From: Paramacrobiotus richtersi
Taxonomy: Eukaryota > Tardigrada > Eutardigrada > Parachela > Macrobiotidae
Direction: 5' to 3'
NCBI GenBank assembly: GCA_034698045.1
Contig: JAQGAU010000029.1
Location: forward strand, 1 to 54,233
Length of the DNA stretch: 54,233 nucleotides
Shown here piece by piece: positions 33,177 to 43,483 of the stretch (within the stretch, counting starts at the first letter, position 1; each line of letters starts with the position of its first letter). The translations under genes were made by a program, and so were the position numbers. The notes under the pieces are model-generated. The model saw only the letters and a list, made by a program, of their open reading frames with translations. It ran no database searches and was not told the origin of the DNA.

Positions 33177-34050
33177 CTAGTAGCGAGGGGGTCGATAGGG
33201 CGGCCAGCGTTGCCAGCTCGTACCAGTCCATTCGCAGGTGATGGGCCACTCCCATTTGTTGCACCCGGGCGGCGGCTTGGGCGTCGTACGGCCGGCATAG
33301 AAGACGGATGCGTAACGCTCGGGACGGTGGATGTTGCTAGGCTGGAGGACGGACTCCATGGGGACCCTGTAAGGGTTGGCGTCCCAGCTCCACTGCAAAC
33401 GGCAGTCAGACAATCAGAACCAATGAAACAGTTGCAATCACGACAAACTGACACAATATAACGTTACATACTCACGCGACGCCATCATATACATCAACAA
33501 ATTTAAGCAAGCGGGTTCTTAGTCTATTGTTGTATTTCAGATTTTTCAAAAACTCTGAAACTTTTCAAAATACTAGATCATATACATACTGGATTACTAA
33601 ATAACTTAAACGAAAGAAAATAAATAATAATGCAGTTTTTTAACTACTAGCGAGATTCGATGGGGGACTCGTAAACCAGTTTAACAAGGGCGTGCAGTTT
33701 GTGATTGGAACAATATCCACAATGTTTCAAGTTGTTGACCGAAAACAGCTGTCAGAACTCTCTACTGTCTAAACACAGCTATTCTTTTACTGCTCTTAAC
33801 GCTATAAGTTCTTTGCCTTCCATCTAGATTTGCTTAAAAAATGTTTATTCTGTATCGGCCACGATTCGATAAAGTAAATAAGTAACTGCAGTCTGTGTTT
33901 CCGTATAAAAGGTCACGTTCACGCATTTATACCGACACAGCAGAAGCGTATCAGGACCATTTTGAATGATCTTATCAGTGTCAATGAGGTCCGACTTACC
34001 ACGCTGATCAGCATACTGAACAAGATCAACACAGCGAAACTTTTCGTCAT
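33177..34050 (-). CDS. secreted Trp/Pro-rich two-cysteine peptide, paralogue 1 (2 exons, 88 aa)
   Basis: Exon 1 is 34000-34050 (ATG 34050, donor GTAAGT) and encodes exactly a signal peptide (M-T-K-S-F-A-V-L-I-L-F-S-M-L-I-S-V). Exon 2 is 33177-33392 (acceptor TTTGCAG), phase 0; the intron is 607 bp. The mature protein starts W-S-W-D-A-N-P-Y, then a P-M-E-S-V-L-Q-P-S-N-I segment, then the core G-R-T-T-P-K-P-P-P-G-C-N-K-W-E-W-P with a second Cys eight residues after the first and an E-W-x-G-x-S-W-Q-R-W-P tail. A tandem paralogue at 35955-36921 keeps the core almost unchanged. I do not recognise the family. The features suggest an extracellular peptide with one disulphide loop. The plus-strand frame overlapping exon 2 is a shadow. 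Confidence 0.78.
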
Positions 34051-35954
34051 CCCTTATATTTTGAAGATAGTGCAGCGCGCTTAAAAATAAGACAACTGGG
34101 ATACGTTTGTAAGTATGACACAGTGTTTCAAAGTACTACAGGGCCGGGCAAGATATTCATATGTCAACAGCGCGCTCAAGAAGGGTCGTTCTACTGCTAA
34201 AAATAATATTATGGCATTTTTTATAGTACAGTTGTCTATCGAAAGACCAAACATTGAAGACGACGCACTTTACTGAAGAATCCAAGTTTTTTCGGTTGCC
34301 ATGCAAAACGGTGCTGCTTCTAGACAAAACACTGTATGCATCGGATCTGGTGGTCGGTAGCTATAGGTATATCAAGTAGCTTTGTAAAAGAGCGCATTTC
34401 ATGTACATACTGATCATGAAAATCCGTACAAGCATCAATTATTTTGGAATTCCTTTTCCGGAAGCAACAAACAGTAGGTAACACCACTCGGTATCATTTC
34501 TGCAATATCTGTAAAGTCTTATTTTAATACATGCATATGCAGATCATTAGAACTTGTGTAGATAAAACAATAAAGTTATAGACCAATAAAAAAATATAGG
34601 CAGATAAAGACAAATGGATAAATAAAAAAATAGAGAATTTAAAAAAAATAAAAAAATACCGATAATTATGAAAAAGTTTGATACAAAATGATTACCCAGT
34701 AGAAGGGACACGGTTCATGTCGTACATCTTATGTGATGATTACACGGTAACATTTTAGCCTGGATCCCAAATCCACGGATGTTTTTCGTATTACTGACAA
34801 CTGCAGTCATCACTGGTCAACACAATTACACGAGATAACAGGCCGACAAAAAGAGGAAGAAGTCAGCGTAATGCGTTGCCGGTTACGAAGAACGTCCCAT
34901 ACATGCAACTAAAATAGGACGAATCGTACTGCTGATCAATATAAATGGCCCATTCTCCCAATTCGACACACTGGCATGTTCACTACCGTCCGGACAGGAA
35001 ACCTGTCTAGCGATCGAATCTTTCTGCCTGCGATCCGAGAAAACCCTGTCGCAAAAAGGCTGTCGCGGACCGTCTGACGGACTTTTCGAATTTTCGTCCA
35101 GTCTCTGCTGGAGTCAAAGACATTTGTTATAACCTATGCTGGACGAGCATTATGCTCATACCACACTTACCGAATATTATCTATCGCGGTAATTTAACGG
35201 GAAATTTATTGATAAAATGCGGTACGTGTGATCAGCATTTTGGTCCCTATCTGTAGAATGCATATGAAGTCTAGCTCATGTGAGGTTTTCGCTTTCGAAA
35301 ACGGGCAAAAACTTTGAGAAACATCACTGCCGAACTAAGTGTACAGACTGTTCAGCGAATCGGCTCGATAAGTTTGGCGCGTGGTGAATCGTCAAACGGC
35401 CACTGTGTATACCGAAATTACAGTATAAGACTTACGAAATCTTAATTGTTGCCAATTTATATAATTAAGTCCGGCGGTCCGCAACGATGCAAAATACCCT
35501 GGTAAGTCGGGAAACTGACGCTCGGTAACTGTCTTAAGATGAAGTGACCTTTGTGAAAAGTGCCTGAAATAGGCCGGAAGCTTGGCGGAGAATCATATCT
35601 CTGTCGGAAGAAATTTCCGTTCTTTTGGGCGGCCTTGATGACTTAGCAGAAAACAGTGGTCGGCGGACGATTTCGCGACCTAAAATCTGTTGTACTGATC
35701 CGCACTCGTTCAGTAGTGTCGAAGTCTTAAATCTGAATATAAATCAGAGTAAGGAGACTTAATATGCAGTGTACTGGAGAAATCGTACATGAAACTGGCT
35801 GCAACCGTTTCCAAGGAATTCACTGAGAAACGTCAGCAAACAAACTTTAGCAGTTGCAACACGATCCAGATTTTTGATTAAAAAAGCTATTGCTTCTGCT
35901 CAGCACACTCTCAGTTTATCCAGATCTGTAACAGAATGGCTAGCGGCGTGATTA
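34051..35954. other. intergenic: duplicated promoter, AT-rich tract
   Basis: 34051-34320 resembles 36922-37135, the region upstream of the paralogue (TACGACACA / TATGACACA, GTACTACAGG / GTATTACAGG, CGGTTGCCATGCAA / TGGTTGCCGTGCAA). 34560-34680 is an A-rich low-complexity tract. No further gene seen. Confidence 0.5.
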
Positions 35955-36921
35955 CTAGCCGATTGGACGTTTGGGCCAGCGTTGCCAGCTGGAACCATTC
36001 CATTCACAGGTGACGGGCCATTCCCACTGATTGCACCCGGGTGGTGGTTTGGGCGTCGTGCGGCCGTGCGAAAAGGCGGAGTAGACGTTTACGTGGCGGC
36101 GCTGGATATTGCTGGGATGCAGGACCGCCTCCATTGGTGCATTGTACGGGTAGGCGTCCAACTGCGCCTACAGATCGGCCAGTCGAACAGTTAGAACGAC
36201 TTGATTTGACCCAAAAAAAGAGAAAAAAAGTTCAAAATAAATAAAAAAACAAAAATTAAATAAAAACATTAAAATAATAAAAATTAACAAATTAAAGATA
36301 AAAAGCAAAGATCTCTCAGAGAAGAAAACTGGATCCACAACTACTGCTTTTTGAAGTAGCGGTTTCATGTACTGCGATACTAATTAATTTTAGTAGTGTA
36401 CGGAAGTACAGCGGCAATATTAGACACTTTACCACAGTACTGCGCATACTTATGCAGCGTTTTAACTATCAGTAGAAGTACTCGTATTTCCTCTGCCTTT
36501 CTTCACTTTATTAATCTCATTACATTTAGATGCTAAGCATTGCAGTACTTAACTGACAGTGTACAGTACTAGTAATTCAGACATAAACAGTCAAATGAAA
36601 ACGGTGAAACCAAAGAAATTCGACTTAAGAACACCCACTTTACACGATCAGAAAGAGCTCATCCATTCTATTACAATCACAAGTACTGAGAATGCATTTC
36701 TTCACCTGTTTGTGATTTCATAATAAAGTTTGTATTCAGTGTCATGCGCAATTTCGAATAAGTAGCCTGCTATTCACAGTTTTGTATGAAAGGTCACGAT
36801 CACGTGTTTATCGACGAAGCATCGGAACTATATTCATTCGCTTGACTTCACTGAAATGCCTTACCACACTGCAGAAGAGAACAGTGGAGACGATCAACAC
36901 AGCGAAACTCTTGGGCATCAT
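35955..36921 (-). CDS. secreted Trp/Pro-rich two-cysteine peptide, paralogue 2 (2 exons, 89 aa)
   Basis: Exon 1 is 36865-36921 (tandem ATGs, first at 36921, donor GTAAGG) and encodes a signal peptide, M-M-P-K-S-F-A-V-L-I-V-S-T-V-L-F-C-S-V. Exon 2 is 35955-36167 (acceptor CTGTAG), phase 0; the intron is 697 bp. Mature start A-Q-L-D-A-Y-P-Y, then P-M-E-A-V-L-H-P-S-N-I, then G-R-T-T-P-K-P-P-P-G-C-N-Q-W-E-W-P and, after the second Cys, E-W-N-G-S-S-W-Q-R-W-P. The Arg/His/Tyr-rich linker between the two conserved parts is the divergent region. Shared intron sequence (AGGTCACG.TCACG) shows that the whole locus was duplicated. Function unknown; secretion is well supported. Confidence 0.78.
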
Positions 36922-37720
36922 CAGCAGCAGCATTTTAGATAATATTACTACAGTCTGGATAAAGTACGACACAACGTGGGAAGTATTACAGGATAAAAGT
37001 CACAAAACCGAAAGATCGCTCTTATCGGTTGTGGTTAAATTTGCACTTTTTGGTACTACAGCTGTTTATGGAAAAAATTCTTACAACTTGGCAAACAGTG
37101 GAAATATGTTTTTTTTGGTTGCCGTGCAAGAGGTTTCTGCTCTCGATAAATTAATACTTTCAGTACGTACTGAAAGATTTACACTTGTTAATGAGACGTA
37201 TCAATTTTTATACTTGTGATTTACGCGGATGAAGACATCGTTGAAGCAATAATGTAATAAAAATTTTAGGTATTTTTCTTTGGTCTTAATTTTTCATTTT
37301 CACAGCAAGGTTACACTTGTCAGTCTACAAAACCAGTTAAATGCTATAAGCATTAGGAAAAACAGTCAAGAGTGAATGGGATTAAAAACAAAATTCCTTG
37401 TCGTGTTGGCAGACGGATGGTGATATGGCGGGTACGTGGCTAGTACTCGTACAGCCGTCTGCGGCCGGTTGGCCATACGTGCGTGCCTTCCGCCTGACTC
37501 GTCTGCTTCCACTCGATAATTGAAATTTGAATTATTGAAATTCACGTTGGAAGTTTTCCATTTTCTGTCGAAAAACATCATTTTCAAGTTGATAACTCTG
37601 AAAGAACTCCTTCCATTCCATTGTTTACATTGTGTAACTCATTAAAAATCCTTTCTCGACATTGGATATCGTCTGTCCTCCGTGAATCGAGTGGAATTGG
37701 TCCATACTCGGCCAGGAACG
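36922..37720. other. intergenic between divergent genes
   Basis: The peptide gene (minus) and the BET1-like gene (plus) diverge here. 36922-37135 contains the upstream sequence duplicated from the other peptide gene. 37140-37180 has a small ACTTTCAGTACG/CGTACTGAAAG inverted word. The long plus frame at 36782-37219 is a shadow of exon 1 and promoter sequence. Confidence 0.5.
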
Positions 37721-39341
37721 ATGACGGAGGAGTATCTGGTGCGCGAGAACCAGATGCGTTCTGATGCCTTGTCCTCGCGGGTCTCGCTGCTAAAATCCGT
37801 AAGAAACACGTTTTCCTGTTGTGAATTTCATTGGGAGTGGTATCCCGTTAATGGGAGATGATGTGCGTTGCAGCTGGCCATCGATATTGAGGGCGAAACC
37901 AAGGACCAGAATGTCTTTCTCGATGAAACGGTATGTTGAGTTTCTACGGTTGTTTCTTTCGATTTTGTCGTGGAAATCGGTGTGAAATGTTTCTGTTGGG
38001 GTTCTTGCTGTAGTTCTGTTATTGCGTCCTTATGTTTCTGATTTTGTCACTTGTATTTCCATGTTTGTTTGAAATATTTATTTAATATTAATTTAAAACG
38101 CTTTATTTAATTGAATTAATTTCGGATTGTTTTCGAATTACTGTCTCGTTTATTTCTTATTTACTTTCTTTTCATTCGGTTTGTTTCTGTGAATGGTTAT
38201 TTTTGTGACTTCCCTTTCGTGATTTTTGTTTATTTACACTGGGAGGCGAAATATTTTCGGAATGTACTTCTACAGTGATTTGTCAGTTTTGTAAATATCT
38301 GTTAATTCGGGACATTTTGCTATTTTTTAAATTGTTTTATATGGGCATTTGTAATTTACCTAGATTACAAAACTTTTACCCGAATAAATGTAAAGTTTTT
38401 GTGTATAATTTAGTTACAATTAAATTCACAGTTTTAATGTACAAATGATTCGCAGGTAACTTTTTGTCGGTTTTATTCCCAGTTTATTTACTTTTTTTTA
38501 TCTGTACAGTTAGATATTGTAAATTCAATAATTAAGATAAACAGTTAGTTAAGAAAAATATTGTAATAAATGGTAGATATTGAAACTGAGTTTAATTAAC
38601 AACAGAAATTGTAAACTTAATTGTAAGTTTAATTGTAAAGTTAATGTGATTGTAAATGTAATTCTAAATTTAATTGTAAATTTAATGGAAAGTTTATTAG
38701 TAATTTAATTGTAAATTAATTGGAGATAAAAACTTTTAATTTAACTTTAAATTAGTCGTACAGAGGCAGATGATTTAAATCCGTTTGTAAGATATCTGTA
38801 ATTAATTTCCAGATAAATTAACAGTTTTTGTCAACGAATTTATAATTAAATTAACAATTTCTATCTGCTTTATAACCTACAGTTTTTATGTACAGTTTAC
38901 TTACAACTGAATTTACAATTTCTATTTTCTGCTAAATTTACAGTTGAATTTCGTAAGCGTGTTAACAGTTTCAGTTCACAGTTTAAGGAAAGGTAGAAGT
39001 GCAGTTTTAAGATAATTGAAATTGATAGTTGAGAAAGTTTCATTTATTGTATTATCAATCGCACGATTTTTTCGTTTGGTTTTTTTTTTACTTTTTCTCC
39101 ATTTTTTTGTTTATTATAGGAGAAGGAGATTGTCGGCGTGCAGGGCTACGTGCAGCACGGACGCAAACGCGTTGGGCAGATTTTAGCGGCGGGTCGGCGC
39201 GACCGGAAAACCATGATATACACGGCGGTGGGCGTGGCCCTGTTCCTCTTCACCATCTACACCTTGTTCGGCAAGCTCTTCTCTTCATCCGCCCCATCCT
39301 CGCCACCGCCCGCGGTTGTCCCCTCCACCGATAGACATTAA
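37721..39341 (+). CDS. BET1: BET1-like Qc-SNARE (3 exons, 118 aa)
   Basis: Role in the family: ER-Golgi or intra-Golgi vesicle fusion as the Qc helix of a four-helix SNARE bundle, anchored by a C-terminal tail. Exons 37721-37798, 37874-37930 and 39120-39341 join in phase 0 (donors GTAAGA and GTATGT; acceptors TTGCAG and TTATAG). Exon 1 gives E-N-Q-M-R-S-D-A-L-S-S-R-V-S-L-L-K-S. Exon 2 gives L-A-I-D-I-E-G-E-T-K-D-Q-N-V-F-L-D-E-T, the typical BET1 core, with Q38 the likely central-layer glutamine. Exon 3 completes the helix and gives a ~18-residue anchor (about 78-95). Human BET1 and BET1L/GS15 end soon after the anchor; here a ~20-residue Ser/Pro-rich tail follows. BET1 versus BET1L cannot be decided. 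Confidence 0.85.
37931..39119 (+). other. long AT-rich intron 2 of the BET1-like gene
   Basis: A 1189 bp intron, far longer than the 75 bp first intron, made of long T-rich and AT-rich stretches. At 38600-38725 it contains a degenerate tandem of TTTAATTGTAAA-type words. It ends in a strong polypyrimidine tract before TTATAG. Confidence 0.6.
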
Positions 39342-42300
39342 AAATCCGCCATTTTTTTCATGTTCGGAAAAAAACCAAAAAATAAAAAAATATTTAAAAT
39401 TAGTTCTTCTGTACATTTTCTGGACTTTTTTATTGAGATTCATGTGCGAAATTTTCCGTTGTATTATATTGTGCTGCTGATGCAGGGAAAAACGATGAAT
39501 CTCGGTGTGTCTGGCCTGCTGAAATAAATAATTTTAATGGATTTATTTCGCCGTTGTTTCGTCCGTCATAATTTGCAGAAATGATATTTATATTATTTTC
39601 GGCAGATTATATATTTTTATGATTTAGTGCTATTAATAATTAATTTTTTATTTATTTATTTATAATATTAAAACATATATATTATTTAAAATTTATTAAG
39701 TATTGTGTGTTATTGTTTTTATAGAGCGCTGCACAATAAAATAAACCGTTTTATTGAGCAATTCTGCAAAAAATAAAACCCGCGGAAAATTTTACAGTGA
39801 ATTTATTTTACGAATGCTACGGTGAATTTATTATTTTGCAAAACGAATAATTTGTGTACATTTATCTTATACGCAGTTTGCCGAAATTTATTGAATTTCA
39901 CTCGATAAACTTTATTTCTCAAATTAAACATTCGTGATTATTAATTATTCAATAAAAAATTAAGCAATTTCTTTTCTCCGTCGGCTTGATTTATCGGTCA
40001 ATTTAAACTTTTTTATTTTATCGGTTGTTACTCGTTAAAACTGTTTTTCCTACCAGCGTTAAAAAAATCCCCAAGATTTTTTTTTATATAACAAAATATG
40101 TCAAACCGTGACCAATCCATACAGCGAGGATTTCGTTACTTTTAGCGTAGTTTCACTACATCTTTTTCCGGTTGTTTTCCTTGACAATGACAAAGAGTCC
40201 ATTAGGAGGACATGTTGACGGTTGTTTGCGCCAAGTAAACTGTTTATATGTCACGCCAGTTATGGATGTTTACCGTGCATACGCACACATTTCAGTGCAT
40301 CCATTTCTTGGTACAAATGTCAACTTTAATTTACTTCCACGCTACACAATACGTTCTGGATCGATGAACATCAAACATCGTACAAACTACCAGAAAAGTT
40401 CGTTTTTGTGGAATTTAGTGCTGTAACGGAAACGTACTTAAATTAAATTTAAACTATTTTATTTAAATTTACATAAATTTAGATAATTTAATTTTAACAT
40501 ATTACCTACACTCAGTGTATTTTATTAACATTTTGATATATTTGTATATTTAAAGCTATGTAAATTTCAAATAATTCTAACATTTAGATAATATTGTTAT
40601 ACATATAATAAACATGTTACTTTAGTTATTTTATTTAATTTTATATCATTTAATTTCAACAATATTCACTGAATTATTAACGTTATAATGTATATTTGTA
40701 TCTAAAGCTCTTTAAATTCAAGATAAAATAATATTTCGCTAATACGTACATGTAACCTAGTTAATTTAATGGATAATAATAAGATTGTGATAATTAACAC
40801 ATATTTGTATTACTACATTTGATAGATCTTTAAAAATGTTTCAGATATTCCAGACTACGCAAAACATCCTTTTAGCCACTGTTATGAATTATCAACAATT
40901 TTGTTGAACTGCGGGTTTCTGAATAAAGATTAAGAATCGTTTCTTTGTTCCAGCATTTCGAAGATATTGCTGGAATTAGCCCGACAAGCAGTCATATCTA
41001 ATCACTTCCCGGGAAATCGATCCGGCCCGTAACGGGAATGGCAGTTAGGATGGGCCGCATAAGGACCTGTCGGCAGTGTCATTTAGCATGATGTAAAGTG
41101 GTCGTTAAGATTTTCCGCGGTTTTGACTACTCAACTCTCTCGAATGAAGAACACAGCAAAATGCGGGACACGACGTGAATTGCAGGACTTTGTGAATTGC
41201 TGTAAAACACAGCCAAACGTCTGGTCAACACTTACGTTCATTTCACAGATATCTCTTGAAATGACGTAAGCCATAAACAGTCTGTTATAAGATGGATTTG
41301 GTTGTGTTCTGGAATGTGGAAGTTGTGATGCTATGAATGCGGAACACGATGTGTACTGCAGAACTGTGTGAATATCGGTGTAAAACACAGCCTAACGCTT
41401 GGTCAAAACTCATGCCCATTTCACAGATTTCCGCTGAAATGGCGTCACGCATAAACACACCGACTTGATTGTGATTTGAAATGTGAAATGTAAAACTTGT
41501 GATGCTTTACAATCCGCTGTAATTGCACCAAATCCACACCGCAATAAAACAATATAGCTAACAAATTACCGCCTGGTCACTAGCGCGTACATAACGCGTG
41601 CAATCGCAGCTAGCCAGATTGTTTCTGGTGTATCCAACGCTAACATAAAGAATCGATCCCTGATTGCCTGCTGCGTCAACGGTCCCGCTACCCTCCCCTT
41701 CCATTTCACTTGACAGACTTCCGCGTTGTATAAATGCAGCTCAGCTGGAGCGTTAACAACAAAAGGCCCGGCACACACGGACTATTTTTACTCTGTGCGC
41801 CTGGCGTTTCCGCTGTACAAACGGCTGTGTCGTCCGCTATGGACATTGTTTCAATCGTTCTCCAGTGTATTAATAGAGGGGCTGATCTGGGATGAATGAC
41901 GGGGATGCTGAGGAGTTTGGACTAATCGTCAATTTGTCCAGGTTAACGCGTTCCGCGACCAGTTTGGTGAATCTTTGTGATACGGCTAATCGGTCTAATC
42001 CAAGCTTTATACTTCATATGCGCGATTAAGCTTATTAATCATTGATATGTGCTGAATTCCGCTTTACTGATTTAGTAAAAAATCCTAGCAAAGGAAGTGC
42101 GTTCCTTTGTAACGGTCTGCTAATTTGGTGTTTTGATCTTTGATGTTGATGTTCTGCTTAAAAATAACGACATCGAAACGTTTGGTTCAGTCTTGTCCAT
42201 TACAGTATGAGAGCAGCCAACACTCCGTTTTACTGATTTAGTGAAAAATTCATCGGAAGTTCTGTTGTACGTAAACTTCTGACTCGGCTTTCCAACAGTA

Positions 42301-42458
42301 TCTACCGGAAACTGGAAACCCGATGTAATTTGTTGCTTCTTACGCTGCAAATCCGCACTGTTCTAGTTGTTATATCGCTACGATCTGTCCACTGATTGTG
42401 ATTGAAACGTGACCCGTTTCGGCAGTGATTAATATTAATTCTCGACGGAGCGACAACA
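39342..42458. other. AT-rich intergenic region with a 177 bp tandem duplication
   Basis: 39342-40860 is very AT-rich. An AATAAAAAAATA stretch at ~39381 is a possible poly(A) signal for the BET1-like gene. Composition returns to normal near 40870. No gene is supported: the minus-strand frame 41566-41778 has no upstream ATG, and the short plus frame at 40172-40426 lacks any motif. Two TTACTGATTTAGT words occur at ~42063 and ~42230. Confidence 0.45.
41159..41520. repeat. two-unit tandem repeat, period ~177 bp
   Basis: Unit 1 from 41159 and unit 2 from 41336 share AATGCGG(G/A)ACACGA, TGTAAAACACAGCC, ACG.(C)TTGGTCAA and CATTTCACAGAT...TGAAATG(A/G)CGT, with the same ending CATAAACA. Similarity is roughly three quarters, by eye. 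Confidence 0.75.
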
Positions 42459-43483
42459 ATGCCGCACATGATCATCAGCTGTCAATCCCTGGCGGATTGG
42501 TCGTCGGCTATGTATACGGTGGTCGGTAATTCGAGCTCCAATCGGCACATGATGGTGTACTTGGACGCGCGGATCGACTACAAGACCGAGAACTACCAGC
42601 GCTACGCTTTTTACTTTGTCAACAGCGGCCCTCGAGAGGTGATGGACAAACTGGAGGCCATTGGCTACCGGGTGGTGTGTATGGCCAGTTCGTGTGTCAG
42701 TATGCGGCACGATGCCAACAATATGAATGAGTACACGTAAGTACATGGTGCCATCCATCCTGATCTTGATTATTGCAGTATTCGAGTAGCGAAGCGGTAT
42801 TACTGTTAGGAGTTTGGCTTGTGTTTTGATTTGAAAGGCGATTTATGCGTGCCAAACTGCGCAATGCCTCGGTCTACGAATTACGTCTGTACAACAACGT
42901 CCCATTGAACTGACGATCTTGGGAGATAAATAAACATTGAATATTCGCGGTCGAGCGCTGAGAATTAGGCTTTTTCTGGAAGCACCATCCACTTTTTTTG
43001 GTTTACTCGGTTGATTCGGTCTTGTTGTACTGGCTTAGTTAGATACTGTAACTTGCCGATTTCCTCGATTCCATCTGTGCTTGCATGTACGGGTTCCGAT
43101 CCTACGATAGTTCTTTGCGTTTCGACAATAACGAAAGTTATGTTTAACACAGTATAGTCCACAGAAGATGCAGTGGCTTGTTTGCGGCCGCGCTGTTCTT
43201 GTGAAGGGAATAACAATCAATTATTGTGTTTGCAAACGTAGAAAACGCAATGCATTATATATACGTTGACGTAGATGTACACTGGTAAACACGTGATCAT
43301 ACAGCGATGCATCTTTTGGTTATTTCCTTAAGGTGGACACTGTATGGACCGCCCTTTGATCCGGCCATTATGTACAAAAAGGAACCGGCGCCGGCACCTT
43401 CCCCCACGAAAACGCCGCGGGAAGCGAATGGACTGTCTCCGCGTCCGGATCCGAATCAAACGTCCAGCACAACGAAGAAGTAG
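42459..43483 (+). CDS. GCHFR: GTP cyclohydrolase I feedback regulatory protein-like, with Pro-rich C-terminal tail (2 exons, 142 aa)
   Basis: Known family role: GFRP binds GTP cyclohydrolase I and mediates tetrahydrobiopterin inhibition and phenylalanine stimulation of BH4 synthesis. Exon 1 (42459-42736) encodes M-P-H-M-I-I-S-C-Q at the start and P-R-E-V-M-D-K-L-E-A-I-G-Y-R-V-V at 58-73, matching the GFRP beginning and its conserved helix/strand. A donor GTAAGT follows. Exon 43333-43483 joins in phase 2 and gives T-W-T-L-Y, fitting the short W-(T/C)-L-(H/Y) end of ordinary GFRP. A 45-residue Pro/Lys/Thr-rich tail then ends at TAG. Compared with the usual ~84 residues there is also an insert near 76-92 (S-M-R-H-D-A-N-N-M-N). 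AATAAA near 43650. A second possible last exon is listed separately. Confidence 0.7.
42838..42913 (+). CDS. candidate alternative last exon of the GFRP-like gene
   Basis: After an acceptor TTGAAAG the frame continues exon 1 in the same phase as the other last exon and encodes 24 further residues (T-R-F-M-R-A-K-L-R-N-A-S-V-Y-E-L-R-L-Y-N-N-V-P-L-N) before TGA. An ATAAATAAAC poly(A)-type signal follows within 30 bp (42926-42936). The protein would be 117 aa and lack the W-T-L motif and the Pro-rich tail. The acceptor has a weak pyrimidine tract, so it may be coincidence. Confidence 0.4.

Noticed and set aside
33141..33461. Plus-strand 106-codon frame
   Set aside because: Antisense shadow of exon 2 of the secreted peptide gene, which has signal peptide, splice sites and a paralogue.
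33640..33660. TAACTACTAGCGAG resembling one end of the 7 bp-duplication MITE
   Set aside because: Only ~14 bp matches and no second end or target duplication is visible.
36782..37219. Plus-strand 145-codon frame
   Set aside because: Antisense to exon 1 and the duplicated promoter of the peptide gene; no motif.
41566..41778. Minus frame of 70 codons, slightly GC-rich
   Set aside because: Starts at GTG, no ATG upstream, no convincing acceptor; could be an exon but cannot be supported.
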